From the NCBI RefSeq assembly GCF_036711975.1, contig NC_091976.1, positions 25,048,001 through 25,112,000 on the forward strand: a DNA stretch of 64,000 nt. Reading direction: 5' to 3'. A program made the position numbers and the translations under genes. Position 1 is the stretch's first letter; each line of letters opens with the position of its first letter. The notes beneath the pieces were generated by a model. The model searched no databases. It saw nothing but the letters and a program-made list of their open reading frames with translations, and was not told the DNA's origin. This DNA comes from Onthophagus taurus. Taxonomy: Eukaryota; Arthropoda; Insecta; Coleoptera; Scarabaeidae. Shown here piece after piece: positions 9,871 to 21,561 of the stretch.

Positions 9871-12800
9871 ATGACAATTAGTTCTTACTTCATATTTGAT
9901 TGTCTCCACCATTAATTTTTATACCGTTTTTTAAGGGCTACCATTGTCAAAATCGATCATGGATTTATACAGGTTTTTCCAGTAACTTTCGACTTCCAAC
10001 AATCAAAGATCAAAAGTTTCCAGCCTCTTTGTACTTAAAGTTGTAACTTTGCCAATGTTATTCTTTTTGAACATTATCTATGTCTCATTATGTTTAATTT
10101 ATTTACATGATTAATAAATAATAAATGAAAATCAATGAATGATTTTTTTCTCAGTACCATATAAAAATGCGATAAAGTTGAAAACACCACTTAAAAATAA
10201 AAAAGGTTGAAACAAAAAAAAATGGGTCAGCTTCTGGATTTACTTTTGGAAACTTCTTGGAAACCGACTAAAAAAGTAGAAAAAAAAGCATAAAAAAGTA
10301 ATAAAATTTTATTATCGGCGACGAAAGTGCTTGCACTTTTTTTGCGACTTTATTTAACACAATTGAAAACCATCCCTCAGTAATAACTTAAGAAAAACGT
10401 TCGAGTCTATTTTTAGGAAACCGAAACAATAGGCGAAATCCTAAAAGTATTTACTAAAAGGATTGCAAAAAGAAAAGGGGGTGGTTTTTGTCAAGTTGTC
10501 TTCTTACGCAAATCCTCCATAGCAGGTAAACTAGCAGTCATCGACCACCAACATTTTTACTTACAAAAATAAAAATCATTTTTTTGATGAAATAACAAAA
10601 ATAAATCCTTATCTAGTTAGAAATCTTTATGATTATTTTTTTTCTGGGTGGTCACCGCTATTTCTAGCTGTAAAATCCAGGATATAATAAAATACCCCAG
10701 TTTAACCCTTTCAAGGGCCAGGTGACACAAAATCTTAAAGGGTTCTTCCCACACACAACCCCACATAATGCGCGGTAAACAACCGCTACCGATTGTCCAT
10801 TGGTTGCAGAAAGATTTTAAACGGTCCGTTGCCTTCTTATAAACGTCACGAAAAATCCTTCCGTTTACGACTCAATATAACAATTTTTGTAGGCGATCGA
10901 ATTACAAGAAGACGACCACCGTTACGGTTCCAGAAATTTCCGAAATCTTTTCTGCAAACACCCCATATCTTATGGCGTGAACAAAGATTACTGATGAAAT
11001 AAGTATGTAAAGAAGAAACAATAACAAGGAGATTATTTTGTTATTCAAGATTAGTAACAGTTATGTAAGGTTTAAGATGAACGAAACGGCGTGGATTTCA
11101 CAGATTATTTACCAAAAAATTAAGGAACTTTTCTTTAAGGAGCTGTGACGAAAAAACTAACGGAAACGTTTTCTTTAGTCATTAAATTTTTTTCAATGGT
11201 GGTTGGTTTTCGTAATAATTAGAGGTTTCAAAAAATAATTTGTGGTGTTTTTATTAAAGCTTTACTGTATTGGTCAATTATTAGTCACCCTAAAACTCAC
11301 GTCATCCCTTCTGATGACACAACCAACCCTTTTCCTCTTCCGCAAATCACACATTTCTGGGGAGGAAATATTCCCTATTGATCGCAAATAACAATAAAAC
11401 TTAATGAATATTGAAGGGGTTTTTCGAAAGAATAAATTTCTAGGAAAGAAAAATTGCAAAAAACGTTATACGCAACAGTTTGGAACAATTTGCTTTTCAA
11501 GGAAACTCGTTGACAAATGGAGTAAGATTCTTTTACAAAAGAGTTAATGGTTTTCGGGAGCTTTTTGTCTCGAAAAGTCATTTATAACATTTACCACACC
11601 GCCGAAGATTCAAAAACAAATTTTTAGGATAAAAAAAAAATGTATTTGTTATAAAATTTAAAGAAATAAACAGTCCAGATGGTTTTTAAAACCGGACAAT
11701 GAGACAACTGCCACCGGAAATATGAAAAGATGATAATCTCTCCCAAAAATTTTCGTTTATTAATGCTGATGGGTTTTTGCTGAAACTCACGTCAGAGACG
11801 AGGTTTTCGAATGGAAGTGACAGACTTGGACAATAGTCAAACGGAATAAGTGTAATCCCGAGATTATGATCTCGTCACAAAAACCGAAAACGACACAGAG
11901 ACGTATTTAGCACCATTAAAAATGAAATCCCTATTATTTTTATTACGGTTATTTATGATTCTGTTGAGTTAATGTTACCATTTTAAATTAATGTTTTAAA
12001 AAAAGAATTTTGATTTAACTTAATATTTAGTGTTCAGTTAAAATTTTAGTTAAACTTTTAAATCCGACCCTGTTTTTACCCTTTTTAGTGGTAAAGGAGC
12101 AGGTGGTCCAGAATATGGACACTGTCCACGGTGACACATGAATAGAACTGACCACAATGGGTTGCTCATATCACGGTATATTGCATTTTTTTTAAAGTAA
12201 ACCTCTAAAAACTTTCGTTCGTTTTTATCAACTTAAATTCGTTATTAATTTTAGTTGCGGAAATAGAAAAGCAAAAAATTTTTAAATTACTAAATCGGGG
12301 TCAAATCAAATAACGGGTATTGACCTATTTTGACCCTTTTTCAGTGTGCCAGGTGACAGATGCACTTTGGCGAGGGTGTTCCCACACAAACAATCCATAA
12401 TGTGGGGCGAATGAAGACCACCGAATACATCCCTTGAGTTCCGTATTCCGTTGCTCTTTTATCCGCAATACAGTTTTGAACAGCTTTTGTATCATAGGGA
12501 TCAAGGTCAAAGAAGGATATATAACGGGATGCAAGAAGGATTAGTGGAAAAGGGGAAAAATTGTAATGTAATAAGTTATGTTATAATAAAGAGTATTCTA
12601 AAAATTTTATAAATAACATAATTCGTTTATTATGTTATTATTATGTTATTATGTATTCTGTTTATTTTTGCAAGATTAACATTTGTTTATATCTTGTTGG
12701 CTTAATATAATGTCTGAAACAACACAATGGGAAGAATGGAAGCTCGACTAAATCATCTAAACAATATTTTTTGTAGGATGTGATGCAGTTCGTAAATAGT

Positions 12801-13304
12801 TTTCACGAAATTTAAAGCACATTTTTTGGGAAATTTGCTTATTAACACCGAATAAGATAGTATTTAAAACTTACTGAACCTAGATAACAACCATCTAAGG
12901 AATTAATTATCATAGAAAAGGATTAATGAATGAAATGGAGGGAGATCCAAACCTAAACTTTTTTAAGAGTATTCTTCTTTATACTTTTACTTAAAGTATA
13001 TCATGAATAGAAGATTTACATTGCCAATACTGCAGATTGGAAACTATGTTGCAAAAAGCTGAAAAAACAGCGAATCTTTGATAAATTCTTCTGGTGATAC
13101 ATTATCAATCATGATGTCTGTTATTAGTATTAGTAGCAGCCTCTCTTCAACATACCAGCTTTATGGTAATAACTGTGTCGATTTTTTCGTGGTAAGCGAA
13201 TACTAAGAAATATCGTTGTCAAAACATTTTTATTTTTACATCACTGATACTGAAGTTATCCTGGCGATAAAAATGGTTGTTCTGAAAGATCCTCATTTAC
13301 CACT
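9871..13304. other. Long non-coding spacer between bZIP genes
   Basis: No gene is supported; open frames here are short and featureless. Two blocks resemble each other: about 10700-10785 and 12330-12405. Both contain CCAGGTGACA, then TTCCCACACA and a CCATAATG/CACATAATG motif. They could be old repeat copies or duplicated regulatory DNA of the bZIP cluster. Confidence 0.4.
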
Positions 13305-14900
13305 GATGCTGATATGGCACGAAATAGTATCAATGAAGATCTGGGAGAGTCACACCAAGAGATAGTAAATTAACAATAATGCGTTTAGTGCCAAAACAGG
13401 GATCACTTTCCTTGAGGCATAAACGATTTTAAGCCTGCAAGCTGATGTTAAAACAGCTATTCATAAAAATAGCCCAACCCTCAACAATTAGTTATCAACG
13501 AACAAACAGATAGAGTAAAATATCTGGGGATTCATTTGGATACAAGACTCACTTGGAAATATCATATCAACTTGAAGCTAAATAAAGCTTATGGGAGACT
13601 AGCTGAATTATATAGTATCATAAACAGGAAATTTTCCCTTAAACCTGAATGCACTATTCTAATTTACACCTCGTTAATTCGCCCAATGGTGATGTACGCC
13701 TGTGAAATATGGGGAATCAAATCGGAAAAAGTTGTGTGCACTACAAAATAAGATACTTAGAATAGCTGTGGAAGGCGAATGGTTTATCACAACCAAGCAA
13801 CTACACAACGAATTGGGCTTTAAAACGATTCAAGAGTTTATTTCAACGAAAATCAAAAAGTTCCACGAATGATTACACATGTTCACATCAACAGAACTCT
13901 ATAATTTGGGCGGAAGAAATATTCACAGGCGATTGCAACGGATATTATCCCAAGATCTATACTTATTGTAAATTATTTTTCCTGTAATCCAACCCAACCC
14001 AAGCCAACTCAACGCAACCCACAAGGTGGTTAGGAGAGCGAAGGCGAAATAAATAAAGATAACCCAAGCTATCCAAGCTGCACTAAATATATCAAAATTA
14101 CATGGAAATTGCAACACCAAGAGGTGCTAAGAATTTTTTCATCAAACTTGACAGGAACGTTTCACTACTAAAATTAATAATGGGTCAGTTATAGGCTTTC
14201 CAACTTTTAGTAGCAACTGTTTATAAGATTATCGATTTCCTCTTGAGCCATTATATACAAGCAACTTGTAATTCGCAATGTAGGACTTGTAGAGTCTACG
14301 GAGGATGCAAAAAATTTGTCAATTCCCTTACTTACTGGAAAAATGAGTGTTCCAACCGTATGAAGAAATAAAAAAAAATATGAGGTTCTATCACTTTACC
14401 CTCATGTGGTTGGAGGTTCATATTGTCTGGGAGAAATGCTTACTCCCACAAGTTATAGCAACTCATATCATAATTTACCATACGTTGCCCATATTTTCGT
14501 CATCGTTACGGTCATCATGCATCTTAAAACAGAATCAGAATTCATCACTACTTTATGCCACTCTAGGATCGTGTAATTATCTCCACCAGACCAAACGTCG
14601 TTGTAGGTGGTGAATTCATAATATGAGACGAAATAGCATCAATGAAAATCTGGGGGAGGCACATCAAGAGATAGTAAATTAACAATATTGCGTTTTGTGC
14701 CAAAACAGGGATCACTCTCGTTTCTTAGTATACATTTTGAGGAATGCACGATTTTAAGCCTGCAAGTTTGCTGTTAAAACAGCTGTCATAAAAATAACCC
14801 AAGCTATCCAAGCTGCCCTAAATATATTAAGTGACATGAAAATCGTAACACCTCTTGGTGTTGCGAAGAATTTTTTCATCAAACTTGCCAGAAAACTTAA
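13305..14900. repeat. Duplicated unclassified repeat, one copy split by a LINE
   Basis: About 13310-13476 plus 14055-14160 corresponds to about 14620-14895. Both copies contain AGATAGTAAATTAACAATA, GCCAAAACAGGGATCACT, CGATTTTAAGCCTGCAAG, then AACCCAAGCTATCCAAGCTG and AAGAATTTTTTCATCAAACT. The first copy is interrupted by a LINE fragment; the second keeps the joined site at about 14795-14810. No protein is recognised. Confidence 0.75.
13477..14054 (+). mobile_element. 5'-truncated jockey-type LINE fragment
   Basis: Translation gives the C-terminal post-RT region: VKYLGIHLDTRLTWKYHIN, then LIRPMVMYACEIWG, close to the 36566-39122 element (YLGVYLDQRLTWKYHIN, LIRPIVTYACPVW). There are several stops and one internal frame shift. 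The flanks AAAAATAGCCCA (13465-13476) and AAAGATAACCCA (14055-14066) look like a diverged target duplication. The uninterrupted repeat at about 14800 confirms the insertion. It is an older, dead relative of the jockey copy further right. Confidence 0.75.
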
Positions 14901-14929
14901 TATTGCACTATCACTACAACTAATACAAG

Positions 14930-15195
14930 ACCTAGAACTAGAATCATTCGGGTTTAGCCGTCTTGAGAGACGTGCGGCTAAAGCCGAATGTTTCTAGTTC
15001 TCGGTTTAGTGTTAGTTGTAGGTTTATACAAGCACTATTGTTAGAACTAACACAAGACTTAGAACTAGGTAGGTCTAGTGTTAGTTCTAGTTTTAGTCCA
15101 ATAAAAATATGCAACATAGTAATATCTTATGTTAACTAACGCTACCTACCATTGTCACTTGAACTAACATTAGACCTAGAACTAGAAGCATTCAG
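14930..15195. repeat. Palindromic repeat family (TAGCCG-TCTTGAGAGACGTG-CGGCTA), copy 1
   Basis: A central hairpin at about 14947-14992 has arms CATTCGGGTTTAGCCG and CGGCTAAAGCCGAATG (one mismatch). Both sides are flanked by repeats of ACTAACACTAGACCTAGAACTAG or its complement. The flanking text recurs several times to 15190. Other copies lie at 41895-41955, 43180-43400, 61500-61610 and, degenerate, near 63440-63600. Confidence 0.8.
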
Positions 15196-16015
15196 ACATG
15201 TTGCATTTTATGTGGGACAAAGTAAATAGGTATGCGAAATATATTTTTGTATATTGCATTTTAAGTAAAATTTACTGTATATTTTTCAAAATGTAAATTA
15301 AAAGAAAAAATACGTTATAAGGACAGGTGGTAGTAGTTTTCTCGAAAACCTTCAAACCATCATCTCCCAGAAGTTACCCAAAAATTATACTGGTAACCCG
15401 TTATATCCGCGAAAGAATGGAACGAAACTAGGCCCACATTATATACAGTTATTAGGCCGAACAAACGACAGAGACATCAATCACGACAAAGCTTTAACAC
15501 AAAGCTTCGTCTTCGAGGGACTCTTGGGAAAAGTAAACCACGACAGTCGACAGAAAAAGGCTTAACAATAACTCTCATATTTGTATGGATGTATGACAAG
15601 TGACATATTTGAACGAAACTGCGTACTCTTTTTTGCAACAAAACTTTAAAAGAAAACTTTAAAATGTGTCGATGTTCTTTTAAAAGTAATAATTCGATTG
15701 CGATCAATCTTGATTTTTGAGATGTATTTTGATATGAAACTTTCTTTTCCAAGTAAAACACGCAATTTTACTTAAAAATCGTCTGACAATGAATAGAAAG
15801 GGGGTGAAATATCTTCTCTTAGCTTTCTCCTTTCTTTTTAAACGGAATTAGGTGAATGTCATCGTGTTGAGAAAGAAAAAAAACGGTTCCTTTTTTTTGT
15901 TGTTGATGCCCAGGTTGTCACCAGAAAAGGGTCATAAATTAGAAGAGGATTTTTTTAAAAGATGCCACGCGTTTTGAAATTTTTATTCAATTTAAACTAC
16001 TTCTTAAAAACACAG
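15196..16015. other. Spacer downstream of tko
   Basis: Nothing convincing is coded. TTTATT at 15982-15987 (reverse AATAAA) is a fitting poly(A) signal for tko, some 30 nt past its stop. Confidence 0.45.
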
Positions 16016-16359
16016 TTATAATTTTCTTGGTATTACATGTCCTAAATCATATTTTCCCCTAACACACTTTAATTTAACCCCGGGGCAATCTTGAACTCTT
16101 CCAACTTGACACAGGACGATGTTGTGTTCTTGTAAAGTGTGTCCAATTCCGGGAATATAAGCAACCATTTCTTTCCCATTCGTTAATCGAACGAGGACGC
16201 ATTTCCGGTTCGCCGAATTCGGTTTTTTCGGCTTTTTGATTAAAGTTTTTAAAATGATTCCTTTCATAAAAGGATTACCATCCAATGGGTTTTTTGAGGG
16301 ACGATCTTTCATTCTCGGTCCCGATTTTAACATTTTTCTTAACGAAGACATTGTTCGCT
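16016..16359 (-). CDS. tko: Mitochondrial small-subunit ribosomal protein uS12m, exon 2 (technical knockout)
   Basis: Exon 2 encodes most of mRpS12, the decoding-site protein of the mitochondrial 28S subunit. Recognised strings are [34 protein letters not shown] and LQEHNIVL, followed by [20 protein letters not shown], the universal uS12 core (the PNSA and PGVKLK loops). The acceptor TTTATTTTCAG precedes 16359. Exon 1 lies at 21562-21637; the split codon joins as GAG, and the join gives a 139-residue protein, about the length of the fly protein. Together they form a 5.6-kb gene whose 5.2-kb intron contains a bZIP gene on the same strand. Start from exon 1, not from the internal ATG at 16351. 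Nuclear-encoded, imported; the N-terminus of exon 1 is the likely presequence. Confidence 0.95.
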
Positions 16360-16606
16360 CTGAAAATAAACAAATTACGCAAATAACGAGTTATTACTTA
16401 ATTGAAATATAAATAAAACGTTTATTGTGTTTTAATGGGATTCAAATTAGGTTTTTAGTTAAAGAATTTTGATGTTAACTTTAAGTTGACGTAATATTTT
16501 TGAGTTCTTTCAAGGTTAAAGAAATCGGAATTAAAATAAAACTTTCATATATTTATTTAAAATAATCTATTTACAATATTTTATTATACATCAAAATTTA
16601 CACTTT
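16360..16606. other. tko intron, 3' part, and 3' UTR of the nested bZIP gene
   Basis: AT-rich. The poly(A)-type signal TTTATT at 16580-16585 fits the minus-strand bZIP gene that ends at 16607. Confidence 0.5.
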
Positions 16607-17245
16607 TTATCTTAGTTTGTTTAAATTATTTAATTCGTAGAAATAAACTTGTTTCAATTGATCTAATCTTTCGTTTTGCTGCGAAACCAAAAATTTTTTT
16701 TCCTCAATTTTACCCCGAATGTTCTGTAAAACAACGTTGTCTTGGTCAATTAACGTTTTTAGCTTGATTAATTCTGCTTCTAAGAACGCGACGCGTATCG
16801 TTAGCTCATCTTCGCGTAATTTTCGCGCATCCCTCGATCTTTTTGCGGCTAAATTATTTTTTTCTCTTTTTTCTCGATAAAGTGGGTCCTCGTTTTGTTT
16901 CCAATGATTCGTTCGGCGCATATTTTGATTCGATGAGGTTCTCGGGCGTAATTTAGCCAAACTAACAGATCGAAATTTTTGATATTTTTCTTCCATCGTT
17001 TCAGCATCATCTTCAGCCACATTTAATGGTAACATACTCATAATCGATAACGGATTTCTTTGGTACGCTTTAAATGGTCTTACTTCAATCGAATTTGAAT
17101 CTAAATTAGTAATTTCTTGATTGTCGGGTTTTGTTTCGGTTTTTTCGACGGGTTCTGGAGTGGTTTCTTTTTTTCTTGATAAATCCAAAGGGATATCTTG
17201 GGATTCATTTTTAACTTGTACTAATTCACCACCGTAAAAATACAT
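16607..17245 (-). CDS. bZIP transcription factor, giant/PAR family (paralogue 3), nested in tko intron
   Basis: A 212-residue intronless protein. [10 protein letters not shown] contains a perfect PLDLS CtBP-binding motif at 19-23, the corepressor contact used by short-range repressors such as giant and Kruppel. [14 protein letters not shown] (56-69) is shared with paralogue 2. The block [13 protein letters not shown]...SNQNMRR is shared with paralogue 1. The basic region is at 124-144 ([20 protein letters not shown]) with a coiled coil from 155 on; heptad leucines are less regular than in paralogue 2. A C-terminal extension [12 protein letters not shown] pairs with ISQQTESINEFQK of paralogue 1, so these two are sisters. 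The ATG at 17245 is preferred over an upstream in-frame TTG. It lies wholly inside the tko intron, same strand. Role in embryonic patterning is inferred only. Confidence 0.87.
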   Translation of the reverse strand: MYFYGGELVQVKNESQDIPLDLSRKKETTPEPVEKTETKPDNQEITNLDSNSIEVRPFKAYQRNPLSIMSMLPLNVAEDDAETMEEKYQKFRSVSLAKLRPRTSSNQNMRRTNHWKQNEDPLYREKREKNNLAAKRSRDARKLREDELTIRVAFLEAELIKLKTLIDQDNVVLQNIRGKIEEKKFLVSQQNERLDQLKQVYFYELNNLNKLR

Positions 17246-17744
17246 TTTGTCTTTAATCGTTTGCAATGTTGCAATGAAAGGTCAGTTTACGACTGACCTT
17301 GGTAAAGATGTTTTGGCAATTTTACCGATGTTTTGACCAGGTTTTTGGGTAGAGAGAGAAAGAGGGTGGTGTCTCATCGGTCATTTCTTCGACCAATCGT
17401 TGACAATAACTCCTCCCACTATTTTTAGACTATTTCCTGTTATAATGGTGATAGGGATGGTGAGACTTTTTGGTATAACAACAAAAATAATAATTTAAAA
17501 TAAATCACATTTCAATCAATTTGGTATGAAGTCTATAATTAAATTGATATGGTATACATTCAACTTTCTTGCGTATTTATAAGGTACAAAGAGAGTGTGC
17601 AGAACATTTTAACTGCCTATTTCTCTATTTTCTGGACAAAGGAACATTCTTATTATTCCTATTCTTATGAGGAAAAATTAATGTGTAACAAAAGTTAGGA
17701 CGAACAACAAGGGGACAGAAACATCCAAGTTTACGTAAAAAATG
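17246..17744. other. Upstream region of nested bZIP gene (within tko intron)
   Basis: Non-coding. It would carry the promoter of the minus-strand bZIP gene. No TATA box is evident. Confidence 0.4.
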
Positions 17745-19600
17745 GAAACAGATATAAACTTTTTTTTTGTCAAGCCTTATGTTTGGACTTTACTTCGCAG
17801 ATATAGAGAATTAGCTCTGTGCCCATCTCTTGAGCGGTCGTCTATACATGCATATTCTGGCAAATCACCTCTCATCCATTCTTTCATGCTCCTTTCTCCA
17901 TTTCACTACATCTTGTATGTTACATCTCTCTCTGATAAAGGTGCTGGTCTGCCTATCACGCAGTGTCATATTCAACATAGATCTTACTCTTTCATCTCCA
18001 TCATCCTCATCCTCTGTTTAGTCTTCTTTGTTTCTGCTATCGTCTCGGTACCATATGTTAGTATGGGTCGTACCATGGCTTTATATATTTTCCTTTTCTA
18101 CTAGTGGTTCGCACGAGACCAACCAGACGAGATTTTCATAAAGTCTTGTCTCGTCGATGAACTACTAAGTCTTATATCAAGTCTCGTTTCTCGTACGAGA
18201 GTCTCATAAAAGTATCGAAATCTCGTCATGCATAATCTTATTGTTTCACTGCAATGAGGAATTCTTCAATACTTGCTATAACGTAAGAGTCGGAAGAAAG
18301 AATTACAGCCCTCAACCCTGTCGGTCGCAAATGATTTTGTTTTTCACCCAATCGTTTAGGCATAACAAACATCGCGCAGATTTATTATTAAGGCGATTTC
18401 GATGTTTTCTTATAGTTAATGCAGCACGTGAGAATAATCTTTCCGCCGGGACTGAAGTAGCCGGTATGCTTAAGAGATCTCGTGTCATTAAACTTAAAAT
18501 AGGAAATTCAGAAGCCTGAATTTTCCACCATTATAATATATCTGTGTCTGTATTACACCGAGGTATAGAATAATATTTTTGAAGCTCCTGCATCCATTCT
18601 CCTTCGAAAGGCGTAGGATTTGGATTTACTGCATACCAAAATCAATTACAAAATCCGACTTTTCTACTCTAGAATCTTCTCGTTCCTCCAATGCCGCCGC
18701 TACTTTCGAATGTTGGCCTTCTGATTAATGGAAATAGGCTTTGTATACATAATATAACGTATTTGTATCTTCAAACTTCTATCTTATGCCGCGAATCGAG
18801 AATTAAAACTGCAGCATAAATCTGCTTTAATGTTTTGTTTCTCGCAGCCTGAAAACTAACAATAAGCTGCTCTTCGACAGCGTTTCAATGTACCTTTCGG
18901 TCCCATGCAAATATTTTGCTCTCAATATGATTTATTAGTATATTAATACATACAACCACCATAGGTAATTTGACGTACTTCATTCCTCCGAGTTTCTTGG
19001 AAAGTATTTGAAAGTTGACTAGTAATTTATGCACTTCTTCTAGCAATATCCATTCCTTGCCCTCAAGAGAATCATTTAAATCAACAACATTTTGACACAA
19101 TGCACTAAGTCCATGTACCTACCTTCAAGAGGTACTTTCAACATTACTGGAATTTCAGCGTGTAGATACGAAAATATTTACAGAAATATTGCAAATATTA
19201 TTTGCAGAAATACTTACCAGCGAGACTCTCGTACGAGACGCAAGACCTCATGCACGAGACCATGCGAGACTCTCGTACGCACCACTATTTTCTACGCATG
19301 TATTTGTTCCGCCATATAGTGTCCTTTAGACAGTCTGCCACTTGTGTCGCTGTTGTAACTTGTGCTTCCTTACATAGCTCTCGATAGCTTGTAATTTCTA
19401 CACCTAGATATTTAACATGCGTAACTTCTTCTATTATAGAGTCTTGAACTTGTAGTTAATAATAATAATAATAAACCATTTATTGATATTCAATTACAAA
19501 ATCAAGCTAAGTTTGCGTCTTGGTTCTTTGGATATTACCATACATTTTGTTTTCTCCGTTGATATTTATATATTGTAACTTTCCTACACATAGACTAAAT
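17745..19600 (-). pseudogene. RTE-type LINE fragment, split by a hAT element
   Basis: On the minus strand, before and after the hAT insertion, one reads parts of an RTE-clade RT C-terminal region. About 19600-19510 gives STEKTKCMVISKEPRRK. About 19445-19296 gives IIEEVTHVKYLGVEITSY and TIWRNKYMR. Past the hAT, about 18090-17770 gives AMVRPILTYGTETIAE, LRDRQTSTFIRERCNIQDVV and KWRKEHERMDER. Stops and frame changes are frequent. A 45-bp piece at about 19457-19502 ending in (ATT)n-type repeats interrupts it and looks like a tiny LINE tail. It sits inside the tko intron. Confidence 0.75.
18102..19287 (-). mobile_element. hAT transposon, decayed, with intact 8-bp target duplication
   Basis: The ends are TAGTGGTTCGCACGAGA (18102-18118) and, inverted, TCTCGTACGCACCACTA (19271-19287): 17-bp terminal repeats with two mismatches. 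TTTTCTAC flanks both ends (18094-18101 and 19288-19295), the 8-bp duplication that defines hAT. Subterminal runs of CTCGTACGAGA-type motifs occur at both ends. The remaining coding piece, minus strand 19100-18885, reads WILLEEVHKLLVNFQILSKK and then LGGMKYVKLPMVVV, the region before the dimerisation part of hAT transposases. The rest is degenerate, so it is non-autonomous. Confidence 0.9.
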
Positions 19601-20720
19601 TTGGTAACCCGCGCAGCAGAGAGAAATCAATATTCCTTGATGAGAAAGTATCGACACTATAGCATTAAAAGAAAATAATGATAATGAATGTACTGATTGT
19701 GACATAAGGTCTTTAAAAGGTTCAACCTCGGAATCCTGCTTGATTTATGTATTAGGACTGCCTCTCTTGCGGGTTCCAAAAACTGTTTGGTGCAAAATGT
19801 GCTTTGGGACTTCCTCGTCATCCATCCTTTCTAGATGTCCGAGCCAACCTTAACCTATTGATTTTGATTATGAATGTACTGTTTGTGACTGTTGTGATTT
19901 GATTAGAAAAGTACCACAAGAATTATCTTTGATCGCCGTGGACCTATGGGTAGAAAATCGATTGGCTGAACCTAACAAGGTCGAAGATCAGGGGTTGGAG
20001 ACAACAAGCGCGGGATGAACAAGGTTGGAAGGAACTGTTGAAAGATCCAACGAGCTTTAGAGCTATAATGATTAATAACTGCCTTGTATTGAGTCATTTC
20101 ACGTATAATATCGTCAAAAAAAAGTGTTTATGATAAAATATTCAGAGATTCCTAGATGCAATCAAATAGTCTTGGTCCTTAAAAGGTTTTTGAAGAGCTC
20201 ATCATCATCATTGGCACCACAACCCCTGGTGGATCTTGACCTGTTCTAGGATCAGCTTCCACTCTCTTGTATCTCGTGCGTTAGCCTTCCCGGTTCTAAC
20301 TCCCAGCATTTTTACACCTTCTTCCACCTGGTCTTTATATCTACTTCTAGGTCTGCCTCTCTTGCCGGTTCCAAAAACTGTTTGGTGCAAAATTAGCTTT
20401 GGGACTTCCCCGTCATCCATCCTTTCTAGATGGCCGAACCAACCTTAACCTATTGATTTTGATTATGAATGTACTGATTGTGACATACCAGAACATTTGG
20501 AATTAATCAAACTGCAAACGTTGAGATGGATTAGAAAAGTACCACAAGAATTATCTTTGATCGCAGCGCCGTGGATCTATGAATAGAAAATCGATTGGCT
20601 GAACCTAAGATGGTCGAAGATCAGGGGTTGGAAACAACACGCGAGGTTGGAAGGAACCACCTTAACCTATTGATTTTGATGGATTGTACAATATTCGGTT
20701 CTTCATAGAGCCGATACAAC
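19601..20720. pseudogene. Mosaic of LINE 3'-terminal coding fragments
   Basis: Minus strand 20420-20208 reads RMDDGEVPKLILHQTVFG, then KRGRPRSRYKDQVEEGVKML and TREWKLILEQVKIHQGL, a C-terminal LINE tail. An inverted or repeated piece of the same lies at about 19755-19840. Plus strand about 19980-20045 reads GWRQQARDEQGWKELLKD from a similar tail of another copy, repeated near 20610-20660. The text CTTAACCTATTGATTTTGAT occurs three times (about 19850, 20440, 20662). These are rearranged fossils in the tko intron. Confidence 0.6.
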
Positions 20721-20851
20721 TAAAAAATGTAACGCGTTCTTTGAAGAGCTCTTGCTGATACTAATATTAGAAGGTCTTATTTAGGAGCTTCAGCATTGAT
20801 CTTCATCATCCTCTAAAATGATCTTTGTCTTAATTTGGTTTTACACCATGC

Positions 20852-21140
20852 TAATTAATTATCGTAACCCACGTGACCTGTGTAATATTGGCTGCATATC
20901 TCAATATGTAGTGGTAGCTTCGATAATTTTAAATTTGTTGTGATTGTCGTACGCTTTGCGAGTTTCCGTATTTTCTTTGTTCTTTAACCGTTTTAGCTTC
21001 CTTTATATTTTTCGAAACAGTTCTTTACTATCGTTGTTTCTAGCGGTTGCTTTATGCGGTAAGTCAATAAACAAATCAAAATAACCACTACTTTACAATC
21101 TGTGATATTGGTTGCATACTTTGGGTACGATAATTAATTA
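20852..21140. repeat. Short element with ~19-bp inverted ends
   Basis: TAATTAATTATCGTAACCCA (20852-20871) is inverted at 21122-21140 (TGGGTACGATAATTAATTA), followed inward by a second matching pair around TGTAATATTGG / GATATTGG. It is probably a MITE of ~290 bp in the tko intron. Family unknown. Confidence 0.5.
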
Positions 21141-21561
21141 ACACACTGTATCTTTGTACTATTCTTCTCTCTTATTACTTAATTCTGCTCCGCTAGATTC
21201 CCTGGAAATTAATCCCATCTTTTTGGGATCCACTAAGTTCGTTTTTGTACAATCTTAATTTGTATAAACTTAATTTTTATGTTATACATCAATATCTTTT
21301 CGGGTATCCACATATAGGCAACTCATTTAACACATAATTTTTTTTAATTAAATTAAACTTTATTTTAGATTAAAAACTTTTATTATTACTTAAACTACCG
21401 TTATTTCACGATCATAATTTATATCTAAAAAACATAATAAATTGCATTTATTTAAATTTTTGCGATATTAACCCTTTTGAATCCCATTTGACATTTCATA
21501 TAAAATCGTAAAAATTATTTAAAAAATTAAACTTAAATTAAGAACAAAAAACAGTACTCAC

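Noticed and set aside
16349-16351. Internal ATG of tko exon 2 as the true start
   Set aside because: A strong acceptor precedes it, the frame stays open upstream, and exon 1 at 21562-21637 joins in frame to give the expected length.
17742-18104. 120-codon plus-strand open frame in the tko intron
   Set aside because: The opposite strand reads as an RTE LINE (AMVRPILTYGTE, RERCNIQDVV), so the plus frame is a shadow.
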